Below, in pieces: positions 1 to 8,864 of a DNA stretch of 64,000 nucleotides; positions within the stretch are counted from its first letter, which is position 1, and the number at the start of each line of letters is the position of its first letter. The DNA is from Shewanella sp. MBTL60-007 (GTDB lineage Bacteria; Pseudomonadota; Gammaproteobacteria; Enterobacterales; Shewanellaceae): the NCBI RefSeq assembly GCF_019654915.1, contig NZ_BPET01000007.1, positions 1 to 64,000 of the forward strand. Reading direction: 5' to 3'. The notes beneath the pieces are model-generated. The model worked only from the letters and a program-made list of their open reading frames with translations, did not search any database and was not told the DNA's origin. The translations under genes and the position numbers were made by a program.

Positions 1-2805
1 TCAGTAATGGCCGTTAGAATCGCTTCTGCGTCAACTTATACATATTCTGAAGAAACGGAAAATGCTCAATTTGACAGTGAAATTGAAAAAATAAGTGTAA
101 CAGGCTCACATATTAGAAAGGGGGATTTCGAGTCAGCGTCACCGATTCAGATCATCGATGCCGATGATATTGAAGGAGTTGGGGCCGTAAATATTGGTGA
201 CTTATTAGGTAAGATCCCAGCAGTGATAGGTGATACGACCTCTGCAAGTTCAAATATTAGTGGTCAAGATTCTGGTTTGAATACAGTTGCTTTACGTAAC
301 TTAGGCTCATCAAGAACATTGGTTTTGGTTGATGGGAAACGTTATGTGTCAGGCATGTCTGTAGGTTCCGGTTATGGGGTAGATTTAAACACCATCCCTA
401 CCACTATGATTCAACAAGTTGAAGTGCTAACTGGTGGCCAATCTGCTGCTTATGGTTCAGATGCTGTTGCTGGTGTTGTTAACATTATTATGAAGAAGAA
501 TTTTGATGGTGTTGCATTTAAAGCACAAGCGGGACAAAGCGAAGAGGGTGATAAAGGAACAACTGACTTTGAATTAACAATAGGTAAAAACTTCGATGAA
601 GGTAATGCTTGGTTTTCACTTGGGTATTCAGATGATGAGGGCTTGATGGCTGTTGACCGAGATTACTCTCGTGTACATAAAAGTGCTGTTGATACCGATG
701 GTGACGGTTTAAAGGATACTTCTCAATATGTTGGTTCATCACATATTTTAAGTGGCCGCATTGGTGGTTATAAAGGTGATGGAAGTGCTTTTGTGCGAAC
801 GCCTGACGTTGAAACATCCGATGCCTTCAATTTTCACGACTATCGCTCAATGTTAGCGCCATTAGAAAGAAAATTTGCTGCAAGTGGGCTGTCTTTTGAC
901 TTTAACGAGCGTTCTCGAATTAATTTCACCGCAAATTACGCTCGGGTAGATTCGCGTGCACGCTTTGAACCAATCCCTTTAGATACACGTAACGATATCT
1001 TTAAGCTGTCGAAGGGGGGAACAACAGGAATTGATATTGCTACTCATCCGTGGTTTGCCGGAACAACTTTAGGGAATAATTTGTTGGCAGATGGTATCAC
1101 TAATCTTGATGACGTCAGTTTAACATTTCGTCGTTTAGCTGAATTTGGTGACCGTGGTGCTGAAAATACACGCAGCACTTATCGTGTAGCTGGTGATTAT
1201 GAGTTTGATATTACAGATGATATTTATCTAACAGTTAGTGGTACTTATGGTGTTACGGACCAAAATCAAACAAACCATGGCGATATCAATTTAGATCGAG
1301 CTCGTTTTGCACTTGATGTAGAGGATGATGGTTTTGGCGGTTATCAATGTGCTGACGATATTGCACGTATCAATGGCTGTGTTGTGTTCAATCCATTCTC
1401 TGAAGATGGTATTTCACCAGAAGCAGTGGAGTATTTAGCTGCGGACACCAACCTTGTAGGTAGTATTGAGCAGTTTGTACTAACCACTGTAGTGGCGGGC
1501 GAAGTAGATTTTGCAATTAGTAACGATGTCGACAATATCGGGTTTGCAGTAGGTGTTGAATACCGCGAGGAAAAAGGAGAAGAGACTCCTGATCCATTAC
1601 GTCAAGCAGGTATTGTGCGTGGGCAAGCAATTGCTAAAACAAAAGGTTCGTTTGATGTTGTTGATATTTTTGGTGAAGTACATGTCCCTATATTTGAGCA
1701 ATTAAGTTTATCAGCTGCGGTTCGAGTCGGTGACTACTCTTCAGTGGGGCGCACAACAAACTGGACAATTGGATTAGATGCTCCTGTGACTGATTCAGTA
1801 CGTTTTCGTGGTGCTGTTGCAACAGCTGTTCGGGCGCCCAATGTGAGCGATTTATTTGCTGGTGGCACAGCAACAGCTGCTGTCGTGGCAGATCCGTGTA
1901 ATGGTGTTACTAATGCTGATAGTGGCAATATTGCGGAGAATTGTCGTTCTATATCAGCAATTCAAAATCGTATAGATAGTGATGGCGCTTTCATTTTGAC
2001 GCAAGTTGAAAGTCAGAATACATCTGGCTTATTGAGCGGTTCTATTGATGTCCAAGAGGAAAAGGCTGATACGATCACCGGAGGTGTAGTTTTTATTCCA
2101 GAGTTCATTGATGGATTACAAATGTCGCTTGATTATTACGACATTAGTATTGATGACGCAATTGCTAAAACAGACCGAACAGTAATTATGAATCGCTGTT
2201 ATGACGTTGATCCTAGTGAGTTTGATCCTGAGTGTGGTGGGCTAGTTCGTCGTGATGGTCGTTCAGGGGCTGCACTTGATGTAAATGCTGCTTCAGGTAA
2301 TGAAAACTTAATAGAAACACGTGGGTTTGATCTTGATGTTTCATATGTTACTGATATTGGAAGTGGAGACCTGTATTTAGGTTTAGCTGCTAACTACCTT
2401 GATACTTATGATATTACTGGTATTGAAACCGGTGATACTCAACATCTTGCAGGAGAGGTTCTCTTTCCAAAATTACGCTATAACATAAATGCTTCTTATA
2501 CTATTAATGATTTTAATGTTTACTGGCAATTACGTTATTGGGACGAAACTAAAGATCGTAATGATAATACTATCATGACGGAAGAGTTAAATTCAGTCGA
2601 TTCACGTATATATAATGATGTTCGATTTAGTTATAACTTTACTGAAAACTTTAACGGTTACTTTGGCGTGAAGAATTTATTTGACGAGCAGCCACCACAT
2701 TTAACTGCTAATCATAAATATCAACAACAAGGTACGACAACAAATGGAACTGCATTTGATTTAGTAGGCAGAGGATATTATGCAGGAATAAAGCTGGATT
2801 TTTAA
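1..2805 (+). CDS. TonB-dependent outer-membrane receptor (5' end outside window)
   Basis: This is an active-transport receptor of the outer membrane, powered by TonB. The reading frame is open to the first base of the window. The first ATG (base 7) follows in-frame codons, so the true start and most of the signal peptide lie upstream. Counting from that ATG, a TonB-box-like stretch (EKISVTGS) lies near residues 27-34. It is followed by a plug domain with the LVLVDGKR signature near residue 105, then a large beta-barrel ending in the aromatic Phe typical of outer-membrane barrels. The length of over 930 residues fits the family of carbohydrate or oligosaccharide TonB receptors common in Shewanella and Alteromonas. 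It lies 84 bases before nagA, after a hairpin terminator, at the head of sialic acid genes. The inferred substrate is sialic acid or a sialylated glycan; the sequence alone does not prove this. Confidence 0.88.
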   Translation, partial: SVMAVRIASASTYTYSEETENAQFDSEIEKISVTGSHIRKGDFESASPIQIIDADDIEGVGAVNIGDLLGKIPAVIGDTTSASSNISGQDSGLNTVALRNLGSSRTLVLVDGKRYVSGMSVGSGYGVDLNTIPTTMIQQVEVLTGGQSAAYGSDAVAGVVNIIMKKNFDGVAFKAQAGQSEEGDKGTTDFELTIGKNFDEGNAWFSLGYSDDEGLMAVDRDYSRVHKSAVDTDGDGLKDTSQYVGSSHILSGRIGGYKGDGSAFVRTPDVETSDAFNFHDYRSMLAPLERKFAASGLSFDFNERSRINFTANYARVDSRARFEPIPLDTRNDIFKLSKGGTTGIDIATHPWFAGTTLGNNLLADGITNLDDVSLTFRRLAEFGDRGAENTRSTYRVAGDYEFDITDDIYLTVSGTYGVTDQNQTNHGDINLDRARFALDVEDDGFGGYQCADDIARINGCVVFNPFSEDGISPEAVEYLAADTNLVGSIEQFVLTTVVAGEVDFAISNDVDNIGFAVGVEYREEKGEETPDPLRQAGIVRGQAIAKTKGSFDVVDIFGEVHVPIFEQLSLSAAVRVGDYSSVGRTTNWTIGLDAPVTDSVRFRGAVATAVRAPNVSDLFAGGTATAAVVADPCNGVTNADSGNIAENCRSISAIQNRIDSDGAFILTQVESQNTSGLLSGSIDVQEEKADTITGGVVFIPEFIDGLQMSLDYYDISIDDAIAKTDRTVIMNRCYDVDPSEFDPECGGLVRRDGRSGAALDVNAASGNENLIETRGFDLDVSYVTDIGSGDLYLGLAANYLDTYDITGIETGDTQHLAGEVLFPKLRYNINASYTINDFNVYWQLRYWDETKDRNDNTIMTEELNSVDSRIYNDVRFSYNFTENFNGYFGVKNLFDEQPPHLTANHKYQQQGTTTNGTAFDLVGRGYYAGIKLDF

Positions 2806-2838
2806 AGTGTACAAGGACTGAGGTCTAAACATCTTTGT

Positions 2839-2862
2839 GGGCTGTTTAATCAGCCCTTTTTT
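2839..2862 (+). terminator. Rho-independent terminator after the TonB receptor
   Basis: A perfect 6-bp stem (GGGCTG/CAGCCC) with a 6-base loop is followed by six T residues. It sits between the receptor gene and nagA. It probably attenuates rather than fully separates the two genes, because no strong promoter is obvious in the 27 bases before nagA. Confidence 0.75.
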
Positions 2863-2889
2863 ATACTAACTAAATATTAGTTGAGCTTT

Positions 2890-4032
2890 ATGATTACCAC
2901 TTTAATTGCAGAACAACTTTTTGATGGTGAAGAGTTTTATACTAATCGCCCGATTAGTTTTAAAGATGGCAAAATATTGTCTTTAGATACAGTTAATGGA
3001 GCCAAAGAAATTAAGTTACCAGGGATGTTAGTCCCAGGGTTTATTGATGTTCAAGTTAATGGTGGTGGCGGTTGTTTGTTTAATCACCAAACAAATATTG
3101 AAACACTAATAAAAATGGTGAAGGCTCATGGACAATTTGGAACCACAGCTTTATTGCCTACATTAATCACGAGTGATATTTCTACGCTTTCGTGTGCAGC
3201 AGAGGTAATAAGCCAAGCAATAGCTGAGAAAACTCCCGGAGTAATAGGTGTCCATTTTGAGGGGCCGCATATTAGCATACCCAAAAAAGGTATACATAAT
3301 GATGAGTTTATTCGAAAAATTAGCCAACAAGAGCTAGATATATATTGTAGAGATGATCTCGGGGTTAAAGTTGTGACTGTTGCACCAGAGAGCATTGAGC
3401 TAGACGTAATAAAAATATTGGTAGAAAACAATGTCATTGTTTGTTTGGGACATTCAAATGCGAGCTATGAACAAACTCAAGCAGCCTTGGCTGCTGGGGC
3501 AATTGGTTTCACTCATTTATTTAACGCTATGTCGCCTCTAACCTCGCGTGCTCCCAATATGGTTGGCGCTGCGATATTGGATGAAAGTAGTTGGTGCGGT
3601 TTGATTCTGGATGGACATCATGTGCACCCGGCGACGGCAATGCTAGCTATGCGAGCAAAGCCTCGCGGCAAAATGATGTTAGTTACTGATGCTATGTCGA
3701 CAATAGGAAGCAAACAGTCTTCACTAGAGTTTGACCAACATACTATTAACTTGGTTGGAGGCAAATTAACTAGCCAAACAGGGCAATTAGCAGGTTCAGC
3801 TCTGGATATGATTACAGCAATTAATAATGCACAGAGCATGTTGAACCTATCAATTGCTGAAGCCATAAAGATGGCGAGTTATTATCCGAGCGAGTTTTTA
3901 AATTTAAATCATTGCTGCGGACAGTTTTCTGTTGATGCCAATGCAGACCTGACTTTACTTACCACAGAAAATTCGTCTCATCATGTAATGCGTACATGGA
4001 TTGGCGGTAATACGATTTTTAATAGAATTTAG
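2890..4032 (+). CDS. nagA: N-acetylglucosamine-6-phosphate deacetylase
   Basis: The enzyme removes acetate from GlcNAc-6-phosphate to give glucosamine-6-phosphate in the cytoplasm. This is the step after NanE in sialic acid breakdown. It is an amidohydrolase-fold protein of 380 residues, close to the 382 of E. coli NagA. Visible family signatures are the DVQVNGGGG segment near residue 55, HFEGPH (metal-binding Glu, about 124), GHSNAS (His 188), THLFNAM (His 209) and VTDAM (catalytic Asp, about 267). I chose the ATG at 2890 because the product then begins like other NagA proteins. A TTG at 2881 in the same frame would add three residues, and neither has a strong ribosome-binding site. nanA follows after 8 bases, so the two are probably co-transcribed. 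Confidence 0.95.
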   Translation: MITTLIAEQLFDGEEFYTNRPISFKDGKILSLDTVNGAKEIKLPGMLVPGFIDVQVNGGGGCLFNHQTNIETLIKMVKAHGQFGTTALLPTLITSDISTLSCAAEVISQAIAEKTPGVIGVHFEGPHISIPKKGIHNDEFIRKISQQELDIYCRDDLGVKVVTVAPESIELDVIKILVENNVIVCLGHSNASYEQTQAALAAGAIGFTHLFNAMSPLTSRAPNMVGAAILDESSWCGLILDGHHVHPATAMLAMRAKPRGKMMLVTDAMSTIGSKQSSLEFDQHTINLVGGKLTSQTGQLAGSALDMITAINNAQSMLNLSIAEAIKMASYYPSEFLNLNHCCGQFSVDANADLTLLTTENSSHHVMRTWIGGNTIFNRI

Positions 4033-4040
4033 AGGTTACA

Positions 4041-4940
4041 ATGAAAAAACTTACCGGGCTAATTGCCGCCCCTCACACGCCATTTAATCAAAATGGCGAA
4101 GTTAACCTTCCAGTTATTGATAAAATTGCAGAGCTTCTTATTAGGCAGGGGGTAAAAGGAGTATATATATGCGGTACAACGGGCGAAGGCTTAAATTGTT
4201 CTGTTGCTGAGCGTAAGGCGATAGCTGAGAGGTGGGTAACTGCTGCTCGAGGTCAGTTGAGTATTACTGTTCATACTGGCGCGCTATCAATAGTTGATAG
4301 TATAGAGTTGACTCGTCATGCTGAAACTCTCGATATATTTGCTATTTCGGTTATCGCTCCTTGTTTTTTTAAGCCTAATTCAGTTGAGAGTTTAGTGGAA
4401 TATTGTCGAATAGTTGCGGCAGAAGCTCCAACCAAGGCTTTTTATTATTATCACTCAGGAATGTCAGGTGTCATGCTAGACATGGAAGAGTTTCTTATTC
4501 ACGCAAATGAAGTTATTCCTAATTTAGCTGGTATAAAGTTTAATCACTCTGATCTATATGAATTTCAACGTTGTATACGTGCTTGCAATGGAAAGTTTGA
4601 CATTCCGTTCGGGGTTGATGAGTTTTTGCCCGCAGGCCTGTCTGTTGGTGCTGTTGGTGCCGTAGGCAGTACCTACAATTATGCAGCCCCGCTTTATCTA
4701 GATATTATTGATGCGTTTAACCGAGGAGACCAAGATACCGTTGAAAAGTTAATGGATAAGGTTATCGAACTCATTAGGCCTCTAGTTGAGTATGGAGGTG
4801 TTGCAGCGGGGAAAGTTGCCATGCTTCTTCACGATATTGATGTCGGGGATCCTCGGCTTCCTATTAAATCTCTTTCGATTAAAGAGAAAGAAGAGGTACT
4901 CGCTAAAATGAAGAGAGCTGGTTTTTTAAAACATAAATAG
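4041..4940 (+). CDS. nanA: N-acetylneuraminate lyase (sialic acid aldolase)
   Basis: The enzyme splits N-acetylneuraminate into ManNAc and pyruvate. It is a 299-residue TIM-barrel protein of the DHDPS/NAL superfamily. The GTTGEG motif (residues 45-50), Tyr137 and the Schiff-base lysine in GIKFNHSDL (Lys166) match the known catalytic layout; E. coli NanA uses Tyr137 and Lys165. The active-site stretch FYYYH (134-138) resembles the animal-type lyases more than the E. coli VYNIP form. Assignment as NanA rather than DHDPS rests on this motif and on the neighbours nagA, nanE, nanK and nanR. It starts 8 bases after nagA. Confidence 0.94.
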   Translation: MKKLTGLIAAPHTPFNQNGEVNLPVIDKIAELLIRQGVKGVYICGTTGEGLNCSVAERKAIAERWVTAARGQLSITVHTGALSIVDSIELTRHAETLDIFAISVIAPCFFKPNSVESLVEYCRIVAAEAPTKAFYYYHSGMSGVMLDMEEFLIHANEVIPNLAGIKFNHSDLYEFQRCIRACNGKFDIPFGVDEFLPAGLSVGAVGAVGSTYNYAAPLYLDIIDAFNRGDQDTVEKLMDKVIELIRPLVEYGGVAAGKVAMLLHDIDVGDPRLPIKSLSIKEKEEVLAKMKRAGFLKHK

Positions 4941-4960
4941 ATTAAGACCACCTTATAAAT

Positions 4961-5276
4961 TATACCAATCAGTATAGGAAGTTGATCTACTCAGAGCGAT
5001 TTTGGCAAACTAATTCAAGGCGAATAACTGAAAGAATGGTTGCTCCCTTGTGAAGTTATTCAACGCAGAAGTAGGCCGCCAAAAGCACTCCAGAATGGCG
5101 AGTTTTAGCGGCTCTGATACTGCGTTAACAAGCTTGAACGTAGAATCACTATGCTCTTCACTCGCTGCGAGCTGCATGGATGCAGCGAATGTCATTAAAG
5201 CAGGAGCACTTAATGACCTTGTCTCAGTGCCGCTAAATTCTCGCTGAGCGACCAAATCTTTATACTAATTGGTATT
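4961..5276. mobile_element. MITE-like element with terminal inverted repeats
   Basis: This non-coding insertion of about 316 bp lies between nanA and the sulfatase. The left end TATACCAATCAGTATA (4961-4976) matches the reverse complement of the right end TATACTAATTGGTATT (5261-5276) at 14 of 16 positions. An inner inverted repeat pairs 5098-5120 with 5221-5244 (cores TTTAGCGGC and GCCGCTAAA). A further pair, GAATAACT and AGTTATTC, lies inside the left half. No transposase is encoded, and the short open frames inside show no recognisable protein. The ends and nested folding fit a miniature inverted-repeat element mobilised in trans. The source transposase was not seen in the window. Confidence 0.6.
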
Positions 5277-5344
5277 ATTACTTAAGCGTTCTTATTCACT
5301 TTCTTAGTATTTAATTAAAACTTCATGATAACGGCAGGTGTGAT

Positions 5345-7078
5345 ATGAAGCAGTGTCTGTTCACAATAACTCTAATATCTAGTTTTTTACTTTGCTATGA
5401 AGTGGTTGCTGATGAAGTCAATATAAGGCCCAATATCTTATTTATAGCCGTTGATGATTTAAATGATTGGGTCGGTTATTTAGGAGGACATCCAAATGCT
5501 AAAACGCCAAACTTAGACGAACTAGCTAATCGGGGAGTATTTTTTAGCAATGCATATACAGTTTCGCCTATATGTGGCCCATCTCGAGCAAGCGTGTTAA
5601 CTGGCATGAGGCCTGAAACAACAGGGATTTATCATAATAAAGGAATGTACAAAGATTATGTTCCTGATGCAGTTGCCTTACCTAAATATTTAAAAGATAA
5701 CGGTTACCATGTAATGGCGGCGGGTAAGATCAATCATGCTATGGGGATGGTTGTTGCTGAAAACTATCATGAATATGGCCCAGACGCTGGAGCTATTGGT
5801 GGGCCATTTACTTGGGAGGAACTTAGTTTAACACCGCAAAAAAAGGTCATGAGGAAAGACATTCTTGGAAAACGATTAGAAGCACAAAGTGGCATCGTGA
5901 CAGATGTATATCCTGGCAAGATTATTAGCAGAGGAACATTGTCAGCAACATTACCCTTAAATGGTATAGATAATACCTTAGATAGGCCTTTTAATGGCTA
6001 TAACACTTTTGATTGGGGGCCTGTGGATGTTAAAGATGACGAAATGCCTGACGGCCAGATTGCGCAATGGGCAGTTGAAAAGTTATCCGAACAATACAAT
6101 AAACCTTTCTTTTTAGGTGTCGGTTTTTATCGCCCGCATCAACCGTTTTATGTTCCTACTAAGTACTTTGACGCATTTAAAAATGAAGTGATAGCTTTAC
6201 CAAAAATACAAGAAAATGACTTATCTGATGTTTCTGAAGCGGGCAAACAATACGCGCACTTTCCTTGGTCGGGTAGCTTTGAAAGAGTACAAAAACACAA
6301 TGTATGGCAAGATGGTGTTTTAGGTTATTTGGCTTCTATCCACTTTGCGGATGCGCAAATAGGTAGAGTTTTAGATGCTCTAGATAAAAGTGATTATAAG
6401 GATAATACCCTTATTTTGCTTTGGAGCGATCATGGTTGGGAGCTTGGTGAAAAAGAGCATTGGGGGAAGCACTCACCATGGGAGGGCTCGATAAGAGTAC
6501 CGTTTATTATTGTACCACCTAAGTCCTCACAAATAGTAAAGGGGGCTCGGGCTAGTTTTGTAAGCTTACTTGATATTTATCCAACCATTGCTGACTATGC
6601 AAATTTACCAATTCCTAAACACTTAGAAGGTCGTTCACTTAAAAAGGTTGTGACAGGTGAGTATGATAAAGTTCGAGATTTTCATATTACTACGTTAGGT
6701 CGTGCGAGTTATGCATTAAGAACTGAAGATTGGAAGTTCATTCACTTTTATGACGGAAGTGAAGAATTATATGATTTATCAGGCGATCCTCACGAATGGA
6801 ATAATTTGGTCAATCTTGAAAGCTATCAAAGTAAAATCAAACAGTTTAGAGCCATGTTACCGGTTGATGACCATTTTAAGCAGTTGGTTCGATATAAGCG
6901 TTATAAAGCGATTATCACCGAACATAATGAATTTCTTCTCTACGATATGTTACATCCTAAAAATGGCATCGGTGAGCAAGATGAAGTATCAAAACAGCAT
7001 CCTGATATAGTGATGAAAATAAAGACAGCCCTGAAAGAGCAGGGGATAACTGAACGATACGTCACCTTAAATGACTAA
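5345..7078 (+). CDS. Secreted sulfatase, iduronate-2-sulfatase-like
   Basis: This 577-residue sulfatase hydrolyses sulfate esters. A hydrophobic signal peptide covers about residues 1-22, so it acts in the periplasm or outside. The active-site motif CGPSR (Cys77) is the cysteine type that must be converted to formylglycine. Metal ligands Asp37-Asp38 (VDD) and Asp362-His363 (WSDHGW) are present, as is the GKH segment near 376. The order and sequence resemble iduronate-2-sulfatase-like enzymes of marine bacteria. It lies in the sialic acid island, with nanA upstream and nagB convergent downstream, so sulfated host or mucin-type glycans are a reasonable but unproven substrate. No formylglycine-generating or anaerobic maturase gene is nearby. 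Confidence 0.88.
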   Translation: MKQCLFTITLISSFLLCYEVVADEVNIRPNILFIAVDDLNDWVGYLGGHPNAKTPNLDELANRGVFFSNAYTVSPICGPSRASVLTGMRPETTGIYHNKGMYKDYVPDAVALPKYLKDNGYHVMAAGKINHAMGMVVAENYHEYGPDAGAIGGPFTWEELSLTPQKKVMRKDILGKRLEAQSGIVTDVYPGKIISRGTLSATLPLNGIDNTLDRPFNGYNTFDWGPVDVKDDEMPDGQIAQWAVEKLSEQYNKPFFLGVGFYRPHQPFYVPTKYFDAFKNEVIALPKIQENDLSDVSEAGKQYAHFPWSGSFERVQKHNVWQDGVLGYLASIHFADAQIGRVLDALDKSDYKDNTLILLWSDHGWELGEKEHWGKHSPWEGSIRVPFIIVPPKSSQIVKGARASFVSLLDIYPTIADYANLPIPKHLEGRSLKKVVTGEYDKVRDFHITTLGRASYALRTEDWKFIHFYDGSEELYDLSGDPHEWNNLVNLESYQSKIKQFRAMLPVDDHFKQLVRYKRYKAIITEHNEFLLYDMLHPKNGIGEQDEVSKQHPDIVMKIKTALKEQGITERYVTLND

Positions 7079-7088
7079 TCCACCTTGT

Positions 7089-7110
7089 TGCGTAGCTGTA
7101 GCGTTACGCA
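7089..7110. terminator. Possible hairpin between convergent sulfatase and nagB
   Basis: A 6-bp stem (TGCGTA/TACGCA) with an inner GCT/AGC pairing lies between the two convergent genes. There is no clear T-tract on either strand, so a terminator role is only suggested by position. Confidence 0.3.
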
Positions 7111-7155
7111 GATATAACGAGGTATGACTTAATGATTAAAAGTTGATAATTTCAG

Positions 7156-7965
7156 CTATATCCATCCAATATCACGACCAAAGTTTTCATTTAGCTGTGC
7201 ATTTTGTTTGTCAGCCCATATGTAATAACTTTGGTTCTCTAGGGTTGATGCTGCTTCTTTATCAAGAAGAATAATCGCATTCTCATGCATTTGTAATATT
7301 GATGCAGGACAACTTGCAGAAACGGGACCTGTGACCATATCTTTTACGGCTTTAGCTTTGTTTGAGCCTGTAGCAATAAGCAAGGCACAGCGAGCTTCCA
7401 TGATTGTCGCAATTCCCATTGTCATGGCTGTTGTTGGTTGTATTTCATTCTTACTGAACAATCGACTGTTATCCGCTAATGTTTGCTGAGTTAATGTTTT
7501 TATCCGTGTTCTAGATGTTAGGCTTGAACTGGGTTCATTAAATCCAATATGACCATTAGCACCTATGCCTAATATTTGTAGATCAATTCCTCCAGCCTGT
7601 TTGATTTGATCCTCGTAGCGCTTCCCTTGCTCTCGAGGGTTTTGAGCTTGAGTGCAAGTAGGGAAATATGTGTTGTTGTGGTCAATATCAACCTGATTAA
7701 ACAAATGGTTACACATGAAACTGCGATAGCTTTGAGGGTTATTTGCATCAATATTATGGTATTCATCAAGGTTAAATGTTGTGGTGTTCGCAAAGCTATA
7801 AAGCCCGGCTCTATATTGCTCGACTAACTCTTTATATAATTTTATAGGCGTACTGCCTGTAGCGAGACCCAATACTGGTTGCTCTTTACTTTTAATTAGA
7901 GTTTGTACCCACAATGCTGCGTTAATCGCAACTTGTTGGGCATTATCATGAATAATTATTTGCAT
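7156..7965 (-). CDS. nagB: Glucosamine-6-phosphate deaminase
   Basis: The enzyme converts glucosamine-6-phosphate to fructose-6-phosphate and ammonia, the last step that links amino sugars to glycolysis. The 269-residue length matches the family (E. coli 266). The phosphate-binding GLATGSTP segment (33-40), Asp67 in FNLDEY and GIGANGHIGFNEP (133-145) are visible. Position 137 is Asn where E. coli NagB has Asp141; His139 and Glu144 are kept. The start at 7965 is preferred over an in-frame ATG at 8007, which would overlap nanK. The 7965 start has an AGGT about 10 bases upstream and gives the normal N-terminus. It is the last gene of the operon fusion gene-nanE-nanK-nagB. Confidence 0.95.
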   Translation of the reverse strand: MQIIIHDNAQQVAINAALWVQTLIKSKEQPVLGLATGSTPIKLYKELVEQYRAGLYSFANTTTFNLDEYHNIDANNPQSYRSFMCNHLFNQVDIDHNNTYFPTCTQAQNPREQGKRYEDQIKQAGGIDLQILGIGANGHIGFNEPSSSLTSRTRIKTLTQQTLADNSRLFSKNEIQPTTAMTMGIATIMEARCALLIATGSNKAKAVKDMVTGPVSASCPASILQMHENAIILLDKEAASTLENQSYYIWADKQNAQLNENFGRDIGWI

Positions 7966-7975
7966 TAATAGATAC

Positions 7976-8863
7976 CTAGTTATTTTGGATAACATATTGC
8001 TGGACATAATAATATGCGCCGATTAAGTCCGCATTGGCACCGCACTGAGGCGGTATGATTGCGACTCGGTATATTTCTGGTAACAAAGCGACTTTTTCTA
8101 CGACTTGCTGGAAAAATAACGGAGCAGAGCCAACACTTCCCCCTAAGATTACTTTGTTACAGCCTGTGGTTGCTTTTACATTGGCGATTAAGTCAGTAAT
8201 GGCGCTTGTGGCACTTTCAATTAGCGTTGATATTTCATCTACATGGAGGTGATTGTGAAAAACCTCCTTACAAGATACAGTCTTATTTAAAATTTTTGAT
8301 GCTTGGGTCGCTATTGCGGTTCCAGATGCTAATGCTTCTGCACAATTCACCCTTCCACAATGACATCTTATACGTTCATTTTTTAAGTGCTGTACTGACG
8401 TATGCCCCAAGTGGGCGCAAAAGCCATCGGCAGAAGTGATGAGCTGTCCATTTTGAATCATGCCTCCACCAACACCGGTAGAGACAGTTATATAAGTTAA
8501 CGTGTCGTCAATGACTTGGTTATTATTGCATCGCTCAATCCAATACTCAGCCCAAGCTGCAGCAGCTGCGTCGTTTATGATTGTTACTGGCAAACCGAAG
8601 CAACTATGAAGCAGAGACTTCAAAGGGATTTTTTGTTTTACTGAAAGAAAATTGACATATTGGTTCCCGACTTGACCAGTGCAAGCAACAGCAACATGAG
8701 TTGATTGCTCTTTCCACCCGTGACAAAGTTCTGCTAAATGAGACGCTAAATTGGATAGGTTACTATGAATGATAGAGTCAGTTTTACGCTGCTGTATGAC
8801 TTTGCCATGACTGATTAAGGCGGCAGAAATTTTGGTCCCGCCGATATCTATTGCTATGATCAT
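7976..8863 (-). CDS. nanK: N-acetylmannosamine kinase (ROK family)
   Basis: The enzyme phosphorylates ManNAc with ATP to give ManNAc-6-phosphate. It is a 295-residue ROK-family protein. It shows the N-terminal phosphate motif DIGGTK (6-11), the catalytic Asp98 in INDAA, and the ROK zinc site formed by His154 and the cysteines of CHCGRVNC (167, 169, 174). The DIGGTK and zinc motifs are shared with glucokinases and GlcNAc kinase. The NanK assignment comes from its place between nanE and nagB. The stop is 10 bases before the nagB start, and nanE ends one base upstream of its start, so translation is probably coupled. Confidence 0.92.
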   Translation of the reverse strand: MIIAIDIGGTKISAALISHGKVIQQRKTDSIIHSNLSNLASHLAELCHGWKEQSTHVAVACTGQVGNQYVNFLSVKQKIPLKSLLHSCFGLPVTIINDAAAAAWAEYWIERCNNNQVIDDTLTYITVSTGVGGGMIQNGQLITSADGFCAHLGHTSVQHLKNERIRCHCGRVNCAEALASGTAIATQASKILNKTVSCKEVFHNHLHVDEISTLIESATSAITDLIANVKATTGCNKVILGGSVGSAPLFFQQVVEKVALLPEIYRVAIIPPQCGANADLIGAYYYVQQYVIQNN

Positions 8864-8864
8864 T

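Noticed and set aside
518..817. 99-codon open frame on the minus strand inside the TonB receptor
   Set aside because: It lies wholly within a well-supported gene in another frame, is rich in His and Gln in a non-protein-like way and has no start signal.
3288..3294. GGTATA hexamer inside nagA
   Set aside because: A single hexamer in coding sequence with no second copy at the right spacing. Likely chance.
5050..5247. 65-codon frame within the MITE-like element, and an opposing 81-codon frame
   Set aside because: Both are explained by the inverted-repeat element. Neither resembles a transposase or has a convincing ribosome-binding site.
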